From: Tenodera sinensis
Taxonomy: Eukaryota; Arthropoda; Insecta; Mantodea; Mantidae
Direction of reading: 5' to 3'
Assembly: GCA_030765045.1 (NCBI GenBank)
Contig: CM060972.1
Span: 57,178,971 to 57,242,970, forward strand
Length of the DNA: 64,000 bases
The notes under the pieces were generated by a model. It worked only from the letters and a program-made list of their open reading frames with translations. It had not been told where the DNA came from and ran no database searches. The translations under genes were made by a program, and so were the position numbers. Position 1 is the first letter of the stretch. Every line of letters starts with the position of its first letter. Shown here piece by piece: positions 1 to 10,675 of this stretch.

Positions 1-387
1 TGGTTAATTGTAATAAAATTTACAGAAATTACCTCGCTGCTAATTTTCTTGTAGATCCAAGGCAACTGAGATTTAAGCGATAGTCAAATCATTTAAAGTT
101 GGTCGCGATGTGATATCTTTGAAATTCTGCTCTCTTCCCATGGCCAAGATATAAAAAGATGAAAAGCGATTTTCCATTTGGAAAGAGTGCATTGGAAAAC
201 TGACATAACTAGGAATATCTTCGCAATGGTTCACTGCATAACAAGAGTGATGTGTTGCACTTCAAAATGTTGCACTTCAAAATCTTCGAGTCGTACACTT
301 AAAAAGAATGAAACTTAAATGCCAACTTTAGTCTTTAACCAAGTTTTCGTTTTTTAATTATGCTTTACACACACGCACACACACACA

Positions 388-419
<32 letters not shown>

Positions 420-546
420 CACACACACTTCTCTAAAGACGCTTTTTTTTAGGGGTCTCAAAACATATTTCTGCTGAAATCTCGACATCGAATTTTTGGA
501 TGGAATACAATACTTTCTCTATTTACTATACGTAGTGGCGAAAATA
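1..546 (+). repeat. Family A repeat copy A1 (cut by window edge)
   Basis: Matches other family A copies from the segment reading 'tttacagaaatta' through the right terminus ending near 'tactatacgtagtggcgaaa'. The left end lies outside the window. The copy carries a CA/CG microsatellite at its fixed internal site. The right-terminal palindrome is slightly decayed (gtggcgaaa instead of gtagagaaag). It has no credible open frame. Confidence 0.85.
368..428. repeat. (CA)n / (CACG)n microsatellite inside A1
   Basis: A run of CA dinucleotides interrupted by CG units, placed between the conserved family A blocks ending 'tgctttacac' and starting 'ttctctaaagac'. It sits at the same element position as the arrays in other family A copies. 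Confidence 0.95.
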
Positions 547-1266
547 AAACTGTAATAGACATAAATTGTGTGCTTTAACAAGATGTGTATTTTTTGTTTA
601 CTAAGATTTTGTCCATGTGTTACAGTTTACCAGTTATGCAAACGTCATCCAGAATGAAGTAACCTTCAGAGATCATTCTCAGAAAATTCAACGTATTATT
701 TACAAACTACCATGAAGTCACCTGTTTGTGTCCATCACTAGATACCGACTGTGTGTTTGTGAATAAACGTCATAGGCGTGATTCACCCTTCGACAGAAAG
801 AGTAGGGTGGGGAATATCAGCTAAGCGTCTCCAAAGGGACAAGGTTGGACATCACTGGTACATGTATAATGTGCATAACATGTATTATGGGTATAAAATC
901 TGTGCTTTACTTATTAAAAAATAAATAATAAAACTAGCATAAAAACAAAAACAAGTGTCCAAGTCTAAACAACTTGAAAAAATACATTTTTTAAAACTGG
1001 TAAGATGTATATTGTTTTCCTGGCCTTGGAATTACGTATAGAAAATTGTCCATAGCAGCGTATGTGGGTATGTCCATAATATGCATTAAAAACTTCCACA
1101 AAAATATTTAAGTATTTTGATGTGAGAATCTATTTAAAAGATAACTGAATTTAGATTACTGAATTGTTAAAATAACTAAAGCTATGAATCAGACTGACTT
1201 CAAGTTTGACAATCTTTATTTTGACTACTAATGTCCAAAAATATGGTACAAATCGGATAAAAAAAA
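547..1266. other. AT-rich interval with a hAT-like end at 790-857
   Basis: No gene recognised. The segment ending 'aaggttggacatcactg' at 857 reads, on the other strand, CAGTGATGTCCAACCTT. This resembles the left terminus of the hAT-like element at 25801, and about 60 bp of inner sequence is similar too. No partner end is visible, so this is at most a solo terminus. Confidence 0.45.
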
Positions 1267-2100
1267 ATCTGATGTGTTGCTTTCACACGACTTTCTCAAC
1301 TTTCGCACTAACTATTCTTACAAACTCTTATTCCTCTATCTTCTTCGCGTTAATTGAGACAAAAATTTGCAGAAATTATCTTATTGCTAATTCTTGTACA
1401 TACAAGGGGGTTATGGGAATAAAGTAGGCTGTAAGCGATAGTCAAATATTTTAAAGCCTTGAAATTCCGTGCTGTTTGCACGGCGAAGAGATAAAAAGCG
1501 AATAATGACCTTCCATTTGAGTAAACTAAGAATTGAAAAACGCACAAATAACAAGACATATTCCGAAATGGTTCACTCCACAAATAATGCATATAGACAT
1601 ACTTGTGTTTTTAACGAGATTTACATTTTTGTATAGTAGGATGTGGCCTATTTCTTACGGCTTACTAGTTATGTAAAAGTAATCAAGAGTAAATAGGACT
1701 GGACAGGCTATAGCCAGACAATTCAAAATATACGTCATTTTCCATAAAAATATCTTGAATATGTGGCGTTTTAATTAAAACGGCTAGCCAATTTTGAGAA
1801 AATCAAAATTTTTGCAAAATTTTCCGTGAAAGGGTAATTTATGGTGGAGGAATTTTGTTCAAAATCTCGTTTGCATTGTTGAAAGATTTATATAGCACCT
1901 TTGGATTTTAACTTACTTTTCGTTTTTGAGTTACTGTTCACAGACACAAATCACAGACAGGCATAGACCACAGAAGTTTTTCTAAAACAGTGGTTTTGGA
2001 TTAAGGGGACCTCAAAACATATTTTCGTTGAAATCTTGACATCAAAGCTTTGGGTCAAATACCATACTTCCTCTACTTACTATGAGTAGTAGAGAAAGTA
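1267..2100 (+). repeat. Family A repeat copy A2
   Basis: Nearly full-length copy. It starts at 'aaatctgatgtgttgc', has the ACTTTCTC left-end motif, and ends with the palindrome 'ctctacttac-tatgagtagtagagaaagta'. It is shorter than the longest copies. The internal microsatellite is only a few units. Confidence 0.88.
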
Positions 2101-2253
2101 ATAAAGAGTAGGTAATGGTTGTATTTTGAGGAGAGAACAGTTTCTTCCTTGACATCGATACCACCGATTTGTAACTGTGCTTGTGGTACGGGAAGAGCGG
2201 TCTGCCCGGTTGTTGAATCTGAAGGCATTAGGGACCTCGCTAGGCTGTGTCTG

Positions 2254-2349
2254 TCACCATAAGATCTGGTCGACCTTGGTTCTTCTTCCCGAAGAACAAG
2301 TAGGCACAACAGGCTCAGACTTGGCCGCGGTACTGAAGTCCTCTTCCAT
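2254..2349 (-). pseudogene. Exon-like start segment, minus strand, unidentified
   Basis: An ATG in good context (AACAATGG) opens 31 codons starting MEEDFSTAAKSEPVVP and ending at an in-frame TGA at 2254. An acceptor-like 'cgaagttcag' lies about 30 bp upstream at the start of the GC-rich stretch. Downstream, a different frame stays open to 2073 (residues such as LPVPQAQLQIGGIDVKEE), which would fit a frameshift or an intron boundary near 'TTATG|GTGACA'. Composition is clearly richer in G+C than the flanking family A copies A2 and A3. I do not recognise the protein. It could be a processed or broken gene fragment, or chance. Confidence 0.3.
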
Positions 2350-2437
2350 TGTTACCCTGTGCGCTTTCGGTTGGCCTGAACTTCGTAAGTTTTTGTGCGC
2401 CATAACTCATAATTCACTAAATTGATATTATACGTAT

Positions 2438-3314
2438 AAAATCTGATGCTTTGCACTCACATGACCTTTCCTATTCTTTTACTAACTATTCTCACAAACC
2501 CTTATTCATGTTAGTCAAGCAAACCACTTGTAAAAATTATCTTATCGATAATTTTCTTGTAGGTGAAAAGGAATTATGGGAATACAGTAGACTTTGAGCA
2601 ATAGTACAATCTTTTAAAGCTGGTAGCTAAATTAAGGCTTTTAAATTACGTTCTCTTTACACGGCCAAGAGTGAGTGAGTGAGTGTGTCGGGTTTAAGGG
2701 CCCGTCGACAACTTGGTCATTAGGGCCCCTCACACGGCCAAGAGATGAAGACGTAAATAACAACCTTCCATTTGAGAAAAGTATAACAAAACACAAATAA
2801 CATGGAATATCTCCGAAATGGCTCCTTCTACACAAAAATGCATTTGGACACAAGTTATGCTTTAACGAGATTTACATTTTTTGTATATACTAAGATTTGA
2901 TCTATCTCTTAGGGTTTACCAGTTATGCGAAATTCATCTAGTTTAAACAGCACTACATAGGCTTATAGCGAGAAAATTCAAAATATACCTTTCATCTGTC
3001 ATAAAAGTATCTCAAACATACGACGTTTTAAGCAAAATTGTTAGCCATTTCTAAGAAAATCGAAATTTTCAATAGTGGTGGAATCATTGTGTTGCATTGT
3101 TGAAATATATTGAACTTAAATATCAAATTTGGTTTTTAACCGACTTTTCGTTTTTAAGTTATACTGTTGACACAGACACACACGAACTACTTCTAAAACT
3201 GGTTGTTTTTGGATTCAGGGGGCCTCAAAACCTACACTTTCTGTGAAGTCTTTACTTCGAATTTTTGTTGGAAAATAATGCTTCCCCTGCTTACTATATG
3301 TAGCAGAGAAAGTG
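2438..3314 (+). repeat. Family A repeat copy A3, interrupted
   Basis: Both ends are present, from 'aaaatctgatgctttgcac' to 'atatgtagcagagaaagtg'. The copy is interrupted at 2672-2731 by a 60-bp retroposon, with the element sequence acacggccaagag duplicated on each side. The internal microsatellite is minimal ('cagacacacac'). Confidence 0.88.
2672..2731 (-). mobile_element. 60-bp 5'-truncated retroposon with 13-bp TSD inside A3
   Basis: The 13-mer acacggccaagag occurs at 2659-2671 and again at 2732-2744, exactly flanking this insert. Undivided, it is part of the family A consensus. On the minus strand the insert begins GAGGGGCCCTAATGACC and ends in an (ACTC)n tail. That is the layout of a 5'-truncated LINE or SINE 3' end with a simple-repeat tail. 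Confidence 0.85.
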
Positions 3315-3619
3315 ATAATTTTGTATAACTGATAAACCACAAAAGATACACAAAATCTTACAAAACAGAAAACATGGATCTTAAAACAACTTATTTCAAT
3401 TAATATTTTTATGGTATCAGCCATTTCTGATACATCCTCCATTATTGCGTTGCCTATTTCAATGTTTTGACATTTCATCTTTTGGAATAGTGCTATACTT
3501 CAGTTGTTTCTTTCTTCATCTGGAAATGTATGGCATTTCAAGGCCAGCATATAGACAGTTTTTAAACAACCGATATCACTCGAGTCTCTCGTGCTACCCT
3601 ACAATTAAATATATTTCAA
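3315..3619. other. No recognised feature
   Basis: AT-rich interval between A3 and A4. Short open frames on both strands have no splice or composition support. Confidence 0.5.
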
Positions 3620-4219
3620 AATTCAGAGCAATAAAGAATATTTCGAACGGGATCTCTATTTTTGTGCAGAAAGATTTGGTCTCTCTCTTACGGTTTGCCA
3701 GTTATGGAATTTCATCCAGAACGAAGAGGATTTTAGAGGTTATTTCCAGAAAATTCAAGATACACATTCATTTGTCATGAAGATATCTTAAACATACAGC
3801 ATTTTAATCAAAAGATTTAGCTATTTTGAGGGAAATTTGAGGTGTCGAAATTTTCTTCCAAATCTTTATCTTGTCGAGTTTTGGGGTTTTGAATTATGCT
3901 GTTCGTAGACGAGCTCGCGCACACAGATACACAGAAACATACAGAAAAAATACACAGAAATGCACACAGATAGGCGCACAGACACACATAGATACGGGCA
4001 CATACAGAAACACACAGACACGCACAGAAACACACACACACATAGAAATACTCGCACACACAGAAATACAAGCAGATAAACACACAGACACACGCATACA
4101 CATACACAGAGAGCTTTTTCTAAAAATGTTTTTATATTCGGGTGGTCCCAAATCATGTGAAAACTTATCGAATTTTTGGGTGGAATGCAATACTCCCAAT
4201 TGTATACAGTAGAAAAAGT
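3620..4219 (+). repeat. Family A repeat copy A4, 5'-truncated
   Basis: Starts around the block 'aataaagaatatttcgaa' and runs to the right terminus 'gtatacagtagaaaaagta'. Its internal array has grown to about 200 bp of CA-rich minisatellite. The element's left third is missing. Confidence 0.8.
3917..4112. repeat. CA-rich minisatellite inside A4
   Basis: Imperfect tandem units of the type cacacagaaatacacaga. Cysteine/valine-rich or threonine/histidine-rich frames through this tract are repeat artefacts. It sits at the fixed family A microsatellite site. Confidence 0.9.
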
Positions 4220-4944
4220 AAAAATAGAAACACTTGGAAACCAGCTCTTCAGCATTCACTTATTCAATACTACTTTTTCTTATCTTGCTCCATCAAAAAT
4301 AATTTTCAATGAGTTAGTAAAGTGGCCTTCAGCCATTATAACAACATGATTTATAATTCCTCTTCGTGATGAAGTTGACCTTCGGATGCATATGAATAGA
4401 ATCAATAGGAAAGAAAGAAGTCATTATTTTCGGTCTATTTGTACAAGATGGATGACCAAGTGGTTTTTCCTACGAGCCGCCGCTGATTCTTCAGTTCTAT
4501 TTACGCCTGCCTGTCTTTGCTAGGTATTACAAGGAATTACGGAGCAGGATCGGACGCACTGTCACTCCGCATTAGCGCCTTTCGTTATGTTTTTGTTTCC
4601 AGATCCATTACATGACGCCATGAGATAGGGTAGGTGTCCCGTTTCTTTGGTAACTCATCTGATGTTGGGTTTGCAATTCAGATATTCCGGTAAGGCAATG
4701 AAAGGCCCTTTAGATAGATAGTCTGCAAAGTGCGAATTTTATTGCTGTGTAATGGGTACACAGCCATTGTTTGCGAGGGCGGACTAGCTGGGTGAAGGCC
4801 TTCAGATCTTCTTGAAGAAGCCCTCGAACTTTCTTACTTCGTCTGACAGACATCTTGTAACCCTTGTAGTTGTCGCCTCGCCATTGGCGAAAGTCTCTTC
4901 TTGCATTACGGCCATGTGGGGAGAACACCAAAACTTCTAGGGGA
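4220..4944. other. No recognised feature
   Basis: Mixed-composition interval. The part at 4470-4600 is somewhat G+C-richer, but no splice-flanked open frame or repeat similarity was found. Confidence 0.5.
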
Positions 4945-5463
4945 AAAAAATATCTCATGCGTTGCACTCACATGGCTTTCTCCACTCTTGTACTAACTAT
5001 TCATACAAAACTCCTCTTTCTTCACCTTAGTTGGGATAAACAATTGCAGAAATCTTATTCCACATTTGCTTGTAGCGCAAAGGAAATATGGAAATACAGT
5101 AGACTGAGTGATAGTGAAGTGGTTTAAAGCTGGTCGCTATGTGAGGACTTTGAAATTCCATTTTCTTTGCATGACCAAAGTAAAAGATTAATAACGACCT
5201 CCCATTTGAAAACGGTATTTAAGTATTGCAAAATTCAGAAAATAACAAGGAATACTTCCGAAATGGCTCACTCCACCAAAAATTGCATTTGGATATAACT
5301 TGGGTATTTTAAAGAGATCTACATATTTGTATAGTAAGATTTGGTCTCTATCTCACGGTTTACCAGTTATGCAAGTCATCAAGAATAAACAGAACTACAT
5401 GGGCTATAGCCAGAAAATTCAAAATATACATTTGCCATAAAAATATCTTAAGCATATGGCAAA
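4945..5463 (+). repeat. Family A repeat copy A5, 3'-truncated
   Basis: Starts with the left terminus ('gcgttgcactcacatggctttctccac') and ends abruptly after 'aagcatatggca', about halfway through the element. The right half is not found downstream. Confidence 0.85.
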
Positions 5464-6480
5464 AAACCAACCTCCTTTCAATTCGCTGTACCAATTGTAA
5501 ACTATTGCCTTAGATGAGGGTTCTTCGTCAAATGCATGACGAAGACAATCTTCAGGTTTTTTAGGGATTAATGACGATTTAAAGTCGTAACAATTATATA
5601 ACCTGAAAATGTTCTCTAGTTAGATCATAAAACTATGAGAGCAAGTCACAAAAAATTAGAAAGAGCTCCCAGAAATTGACTAATTTCGTTTGTTTTTAGA
5701 AACATTTAGTTCTGAATGTTCTGTCTTCTTTGTAGTGGTATTGGCTAAGTGCTATGTCGTATGATATGTTTTAATTTACTGCACAGAAGTACTGGTAAAA
5801 TGAAAGGGTAAAGCAGGATGAAATCCTAAACTATTGCATATTTTCAATGCTAACACAATAGGAAACTCATATTTTTGAGAGAAATGTAATTGAAGTTTAT
5901 AAAACGTATTAATAACATATTAGAAAAGTTTATATAAAGTCATACTTCCTTACTCCTTACTCACTTTCTTCGTTTTTACGAGTGCGAGAAAAAACATTAT
6001 CTATACAGAGTGGAAGGGAAGTCTTTACATTTCTTCTATGTGCTTCATAGAAGCATTACAAACAAAAAAGTTGAATGGCATTTTGTTCTTCGCCGATTTC
6101 GAAAAAACGAATGTTTTATACAAATTGGATGCGTAATTCCACAAGAATATACGAAGATAAGTTCGTAACTTGTCAGATGCGTAGAGTAACATTTCTGACA
6201 GCTTCGATAATAATTATGGGACACCACACAGGGTAACAAAATAATTAATCACTTAAAAGACGTGAAGGAGTACTCTAAGCAGCTCTTTCAGGCGTGAGGT
6301 GAGTCGACAACGTTGCGTTGAGGTTGGTCAGGGAATTGACCTGGTTTGTGGATTAGGTTGGACGCTTTCGCTTTCGCGTAATGCTTTGGGAGCTAACGCT
6401 TGTGATTGGCCTACACTCGAATGGTAAACACGGAAGGACACGGCACTGCGTTCTCAAGAAGGACCGTTACTGTGTTTCTG
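5464..6480. other. No recognised gene; short perfect hairpin
   Basis: AT-rich interval. CTTCGTCA-aatgca-TGACGAAG near 5522-5545 is a perfect 8-bp-stem hairpin. Nothing else was recognised. Confidence 0.5.
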
Positions 6481-6590
6481 TACTGAGCTAGGGAAAGTGA
6501 CAGTCACACAATCTGCAGTGTTGCCAGGTTGTTGCGATCTTAGATGTCAACGCGACATATACATGGGAAGAAAAAAAAATACAATATCAG

Positions 6591-6745
6591 GCTCAAGCTT
6601 AAGTGCTATAAAGTCTTGGTTTGATTTTAATAACACTTCGGAAGAAGCCTTAGAATATCAGATAGAGAGGATGAGGAGAAACAGAGAAGACTTTCCACAG
6701 ATATGGCAAAAACGTGACCTAACTGCAGGTTCTGTAATAAAATAA
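6591..6745 (+). CDS. Candidate terminal exon, unidentified protein
   Basis: Follows an acceptor-like 'acaatatcag' and stays open for about 51 codons to TAA at 6743-6745. Residues include SAIKSWFDFNNTSEEALEY and then an Arg/Glu-rich stretch (QIERMRRNREDFPQIWQKRD). Overlapping AATAAA polyadenylation signals begin at 6736, right at the stop. The frame is also open upstream to about 6497, so the acceptor is only one possible start. The charged, low-complexity-free composition looks more coding-like than other frames nearby. I do not recognise the family, and no partner exon is visible. A transposon-derived fragment is an alternative. Confidence 0.3.
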
Positions 6746-6750
6746 AAATA

Positions 6751-7190
6751 AAGCTGAAAGAAACGACTCTTAGAGTTCTAATAGACTGCACGTTTGCCAT
6801 TACATGTTAGCTGTTCTCTGTGTAAGTAAACGACAAAATTAACAATTAAGGCTATTTCAGCGCTAGTAATTAATTTAATTATGGTATTTACTGTTAGCTT
6901 TTAAAGAGAAACTACATTAATCACTCTTTGATTACCTCTAGCGCAGAAACAACTGTAAATTAAAGAGTATTCCATTAATTCCAGGTTTTATTTTACAAGA
7001 AAAAAGTAGTATCACTTATAGGAGAGTATTTATACCACCATTAAATTGCATAAATGTTTCCTTTTAAAGGAAAAGCATCAGATAACAGTCATTCCAGGGC
7101 GTGTCTTCAGTCGTAAACACGTTTGGAAGTCTCTCAAACACACAAAGAAATTACATTAATACCACACAGTAAACAGCAATGCAAATACAT
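6751..7190. other. AT-rich, no recognised feature
   Basis: No repeats or coding-like segments recognised. Confidence 0.5.
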
Positions 7191-7236
7191 GCAGATTGAG
7201 GGTGTTCGGATAACTGGCTTTTCGGATAACCAAATA
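7191..7236 (+). mobile_element. Pogo/Tigger-like terminus
   Basis: 'gtgttcggataactggc' followed by 'ttttcggataacc' repeats the TTCGGATAAC motif that is common at pogo/Tigger-type ends (family knowledge). No second terminus or clear TA duplication was found, so only a fragment is called. Confidence 0.35.
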
Positions 7237-7508
7237 CTGAAAGGAAAAATATTGAGTGTTTTGAAGACTTGGAAAAGAAATAAGGCAAACGTGCTACTTG
7301 CTCTTACAAAACACAAAGTCTTACTATAAATTTATTTTAGATCTCTTAGTCTTTTAGTGCCCAAATTATTTTGGTACATATGCCTATCTTCCTCCTATAT
7401 GTAAGCAGGTTTGTATGTCTTTCAAACACACCTTAAGGAAAGAGATTCGAATAGCCGCGCTCGTTAAAGGTATATTCAATAGAGCGGCCACCATTCAAAG
7501 CTGAACAC

Positions 7509-7750
7509 TGCAAGTCATTTTATCATTAAATTGCGACCAAATTCATTCAAATTTAAATAAAAAACATTACCGTATTTTTGAGAGGTAGAATTGGGACTGA
7601 AAAATTCAGTGGTAAAGGAGGGTTTGTGGTTAATATCCCAGCTGTGACAAATTTTTGAGTTCCAGCTCTACCTCTCAAAAATACTGTAATATTTTTTAAA
7701 TTTAAATTTGAATGAATTTAGTCATAATTTAATGTTAAAATGTCATGCAA
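7509..7750. mobile_element. Foldback (inverted-repeat) element with SINE-like loop
   Basis: Arms of about 85-90 bp are inverted copies: left 'cattcaaatttaaat...gtatttttgagaggtag', right 'ctacctctcaaaaatac...aatttaaatttgaatg'. The central spacer holds 'ggttaatatcccagctgtgac'. This matches the box-B region of the SINE at 7843, so the structure may be two head-to-head SINE 3' parts or a MITE derived from them. No coding potential. Confidence 0.8.
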
Positions 7751-7842
7751 GATTTGGCAACGTCTCTGATGTGAGACTGCCTTTGTGGTTTTCTGGGAGA
7801 AATAAGAATTTGTTGGAGAATTCAATGCCATTCTGGTAGATC

Positions 7843-7935
7843 GTCACAGTAGCTTAATAGTTAAAGCACCCGCCTCCTCATCTGTGGTTCAAATCCCAGC
7901 TGTGGCATTGAATTTTTCAGTTACAATTCTACCTC
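7843..7935 (+). mobile_element. tRNA-derived SINE head
   Basis: Contains an A-box-like 'tagcttaatagttaaagc' and a B-box-like 'ggttcaaatcc' at tRNA-like spacing, framed by 'gtcacag' and 'ctgtggc'. It continues into 'attgaatttttcagttac', a tail also found in the adjacent foldback. It does not read as a functional tRNA, because the anticodon arm and acceptor stem pair poorly. Confidence 0.6.
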
Positions 7936-8664
7936 GTGGCGTTTAAAATACCAACAGTAAGTTTGTTAGCAGAAATAAATAAGAATCACAGCATTGCTCA
8001 CACAATGTTTACGCGACAGTGACATAATAAACCATTTATATCCATTCATCAAGAAGCTAAATGGCTCCAATTATATGACAATAATTACTATATTGGACAT
8101 ATTTGTTACACTCATCATGTAGAATCCCTGGTTAACGTATGGTCGAAGGAGTACCTTCCACCTGGTATGCTTACAATAAATGCCTTGCCTAGATAGCTTC
8201 AGTAGTAATGTCCGCATGGGTCTCATGAAATGACCAAATAGTAAACAGAGGCCTGGAGTATTTCGGCTAGTGTGAGGTTATGGTTGAGCAGGTGCACTGG
8301 AACGCTACCGATACACGATCCCATAGCAGAAAGTGATACTCTCTGAAACGGGTTACAAACTGGTGAGTCATAGCTGGCCTTACCGGGCAGCGCTTCGACT
8401 CTCTTTTAGGACACCGCTTCACAACGTGAGGTATTACACTCCTCCTCACGTTTCTTAATAGTACTATCATAACATCTTGTTTCTGTTTTTTGTCCTATAC
8501 TTCACAAGTTCTTACCCCTCTAATGAACAATGTTGCCATTTGGCAACAAACATATGTAGTCCAGGTTTTAATGTCTTTGTTATTCTCCATATTGTATTGG
8601 TATTTAACAATAAAAACGTATTGGTAGCTATTTATATCATAAATTTATTTCAGTATAGTGTTTT
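7936..8664. other. No recognised feature
   Basis: The block 8200-8470 is G+C-richer than its surroundings, with open frames on both strands. No convincing splice signals or family resemblance were seen. Confidence 0.45.
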
Positions 8665-8724
8665 ATTTTTACTCTCTCTACTATGTAGGTATAGAAGAGG
8701 AAGTATTGCATTCCACCCAAAAAC
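8665..8724 (-). repeat. Family A right-terminal fragment, inverted
   Basis: Minus-orientation terminus 'actctctctactatgtagg...gaggaagtattgcattcc' joined directly to a plus-orientation internal block at about 8724. This is an inverted rearrangement within or between copies. Confidence 0.75.
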
Positions 8725-8942
8725 AAGGAATATCCCCGATATGGTTCACTCCACAAAAAAGTATCTTTGGACATAATTTATCTTTTAAAGAAATTTAGTA
8801 TATTTTCTGTAGGGTAAGGTTTCGTCTATCCTTACGATTTACCAGTTATGCACGTCATCAAATATGACTATATGGGCTACAGATAGAAAATTCAAAATAT
8901 ACATTTAATTTATCATAAAAATGTCCTAAACACATGGCATTG
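8725..8942 (+). repeat. Family A copy A6, left part of a split element
   Basis: Runs from 'acaaggaatatccccg' to 'acacatggcattg'. The element resumes in register at 9640 after the TG...CA insertion, so A6 and A7 are halves of one copy. Confidence 0.8.
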
Positions 8943-9549
8943 TGACGCAAACGATCCTCTCCGTCGAAGACGTCGCCTTTAAGACTTATAAGATCTTGTG
9001 CTGTATGTCCGGACTAGCTCTAGCAAGAGGTCCTAATCTACAGGGTATGCGTGAGTTGTGGCAGGAATGGAACCAAACGAAGAATTAACCAACATTTAAC
9101 TTTATTGGCAAATTTCCAGATTTGTAGAGAACTGCTAACGATATTTAAATAGAATGTAACTTTGTAACTTCAACTACAACGTTATAACACTTTAACTTTG
9201 TCACCCTTTAGCAACCGCCGAATTATGTATACGCGCTAGCTTACGTCCAGATCCCAAATTGCACGTGTACCTACTCCCGGCTCATTCAAGACGAGTGTCT
9301 GTTGCGTTGCATTTGTTTTTGCGTGAGCAACACGAAGGAAGCGATTTCCATTGGCCAACTTTAGAGCACGTCATGGTAAAATAGGAATCAGCACGCGGGA
9401 TCACTATGTCTTCGTACAAACAACAATTGTAACCTTATCACTCATTTAAATCTGCCTAGACTTCCATTCTTGAGACTTTAATCTATTCAGCTTTATTACG
9501 TCTTCCCCTTAACTATTGACTAGAATCTCCTTTTGTTTCTTTCTATTAT

Positions 9550-9618
<69 letters not shown>

Positions 9619-9635
9619 ACATAATTTCGGTTTCA
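8943..9635 (-). mobile_element. TG...CA insertion with 4-bp TSD, probable solo LTR
   Basis: The insert begins TGACGCAAACG and ends CGGTTTCA. It is flanked by ATTG at 8939-8942 and 9636-9639, and removing it plus one ATTG restores the family A register (ggcatt...taatcaaaatcg). TG...CA ends with a 4-6 bp duplication are typical of LTR retroelements. Two AATAAA motifs occur only on the minus strand (near 9100 and 9495), suggesting minus orientation. No internal coding region is present, hence solo LTR. A long (TA)n tract lies near the right end. A non-LTR element of unknown type remains possible. Confidence 0.65.
9552..9617. repeat. (TA)n microsatellite
   Basis: About 66 bp of uninterrupted TA repeats inside the probable solo LTR. 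The Ile/Tyr frame through it is an artefact. Confidence 0.97.
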
Positions 9636-9639
9636 ATTG

Positions 9640-9985
9640 TAATCAAAATCGTTAGAGGCATTTGAGAAAATAACATTTTCGAAAACTTTTTCCATAAAGG
9701 GTGATCTAGGGTGGAGCAGTTTTCTTCAAAATCTTCGTGTCGCATCCCTAAAAGGTACTAAACTTAAATATCAATTTTATTTTTAACCAACTTTTGGTTT
9801 TGAGTTGTGTTGTTCAGTCTGATACACACACGGGCCTTTTTGTAGAAATGCTTCTTGGGCTTTTTTTTTTTTTTTTTTGACTAAGGGGTGCCTTAAAACC
9901 TATTTCTGTTGAAATATCTACATCGCAATTTTGGGTCCAATACAATACTTCTGCTTGCTATACATAGTAGAGAAAGTATTAAAAG
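9640..9985 (+). repeat. Family A copy A7, right part of the split element
   Basis: Continues from 'taatcaaaatcgttagagg' to the right terminus 'tacatagtagagaaagta'. A T-run at about 9859-9877 lies beyond the short internal CA site. Confidence 0.85.
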
Positions 9986-10630
9986 CCTATAAGGGTGGAT
10001 GATCCTGGTGGTGTTTGAAACACAGAGTCTCCAGTTGCGAACCCGCGCCTAGACGTCCTCGGCTACTTGTATCATGTTTTTTGTTCCACAGCCATTAACG
10101 TTCTGTCAACGAGTTTCTTTTTTTGGTGTCACTGGACAATTGCAGCAGATAAAACTCGTAATAAAACCTCCTCCAAAATGTGTGCAGGATACGCCCTTGC
10201 CTACTTTACTGTGCCAAGAGACGCCGTGGAGTTGACACGGGAGCCGAGATATCTCAGTCTGTTATTCCCGCCTACCTTGATCCTGGTCTCTGGCCATTCT
10301 GTCAAGGAGACCCACCACGTGCTCGATGCCGGCACAAAGAAACAGCTATTGTGGTGCGAGCCTTTCCTGCCGTACGATAATTATAGTTGAGGCTTTGTAA
10401 CAGTGATGAAGTCATTGCAACAATAAGTCCATGTTCCGCTCGTTATGGTCTCTTTAAAACAAATGGCTGGAACATAAAGCGCCTCCCAACAATTAATCAA
10501 ACTGGTATGGCTAATCGACCGCGGAGCGAAAATAAAGAAAGAAAAAAACAAGCCAAAAATAAAAGCACTAAGCACATGCAACTAATGGCTTAGACACTTA
10601 AATCTCACCTGAGAACTAAATGTATAGAGA

Positions 10631-10633
<3 letters not shown>
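9986..10633. other. No recognised gene
   Basis: Contains a moderately G+C-rich stretch (10140-10380) with open frames on the plus strand, but no clear acceptor/donor pair and no recognised protein family. Confidence 0.45.

Positions 10634-10660
<27 letters not shown>
10634..10660 (+). repeat. Poly-A tract
   Basis: About 27 A residues. Could be a retroposon tail, but no flanking duplication was recognised. Confidence 0.9.
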
Positions 10661-10661
<1 letters not shown>

Positions 10662-10675
10662 AATCAAAGCGGAGT

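Noticed and set aside
3817..4259. Long overlapping cysteine/valine-rich frames on the minus strand
   Set aside because: They run through the CA-rich minisatellite of A4. Tandem dinucleotides are open in several frames by construction.
9509..9745. Ile-Tyr repeat protein
   Set aside because: Translation of the (TA)n tract. The same applies at 22772-22854.
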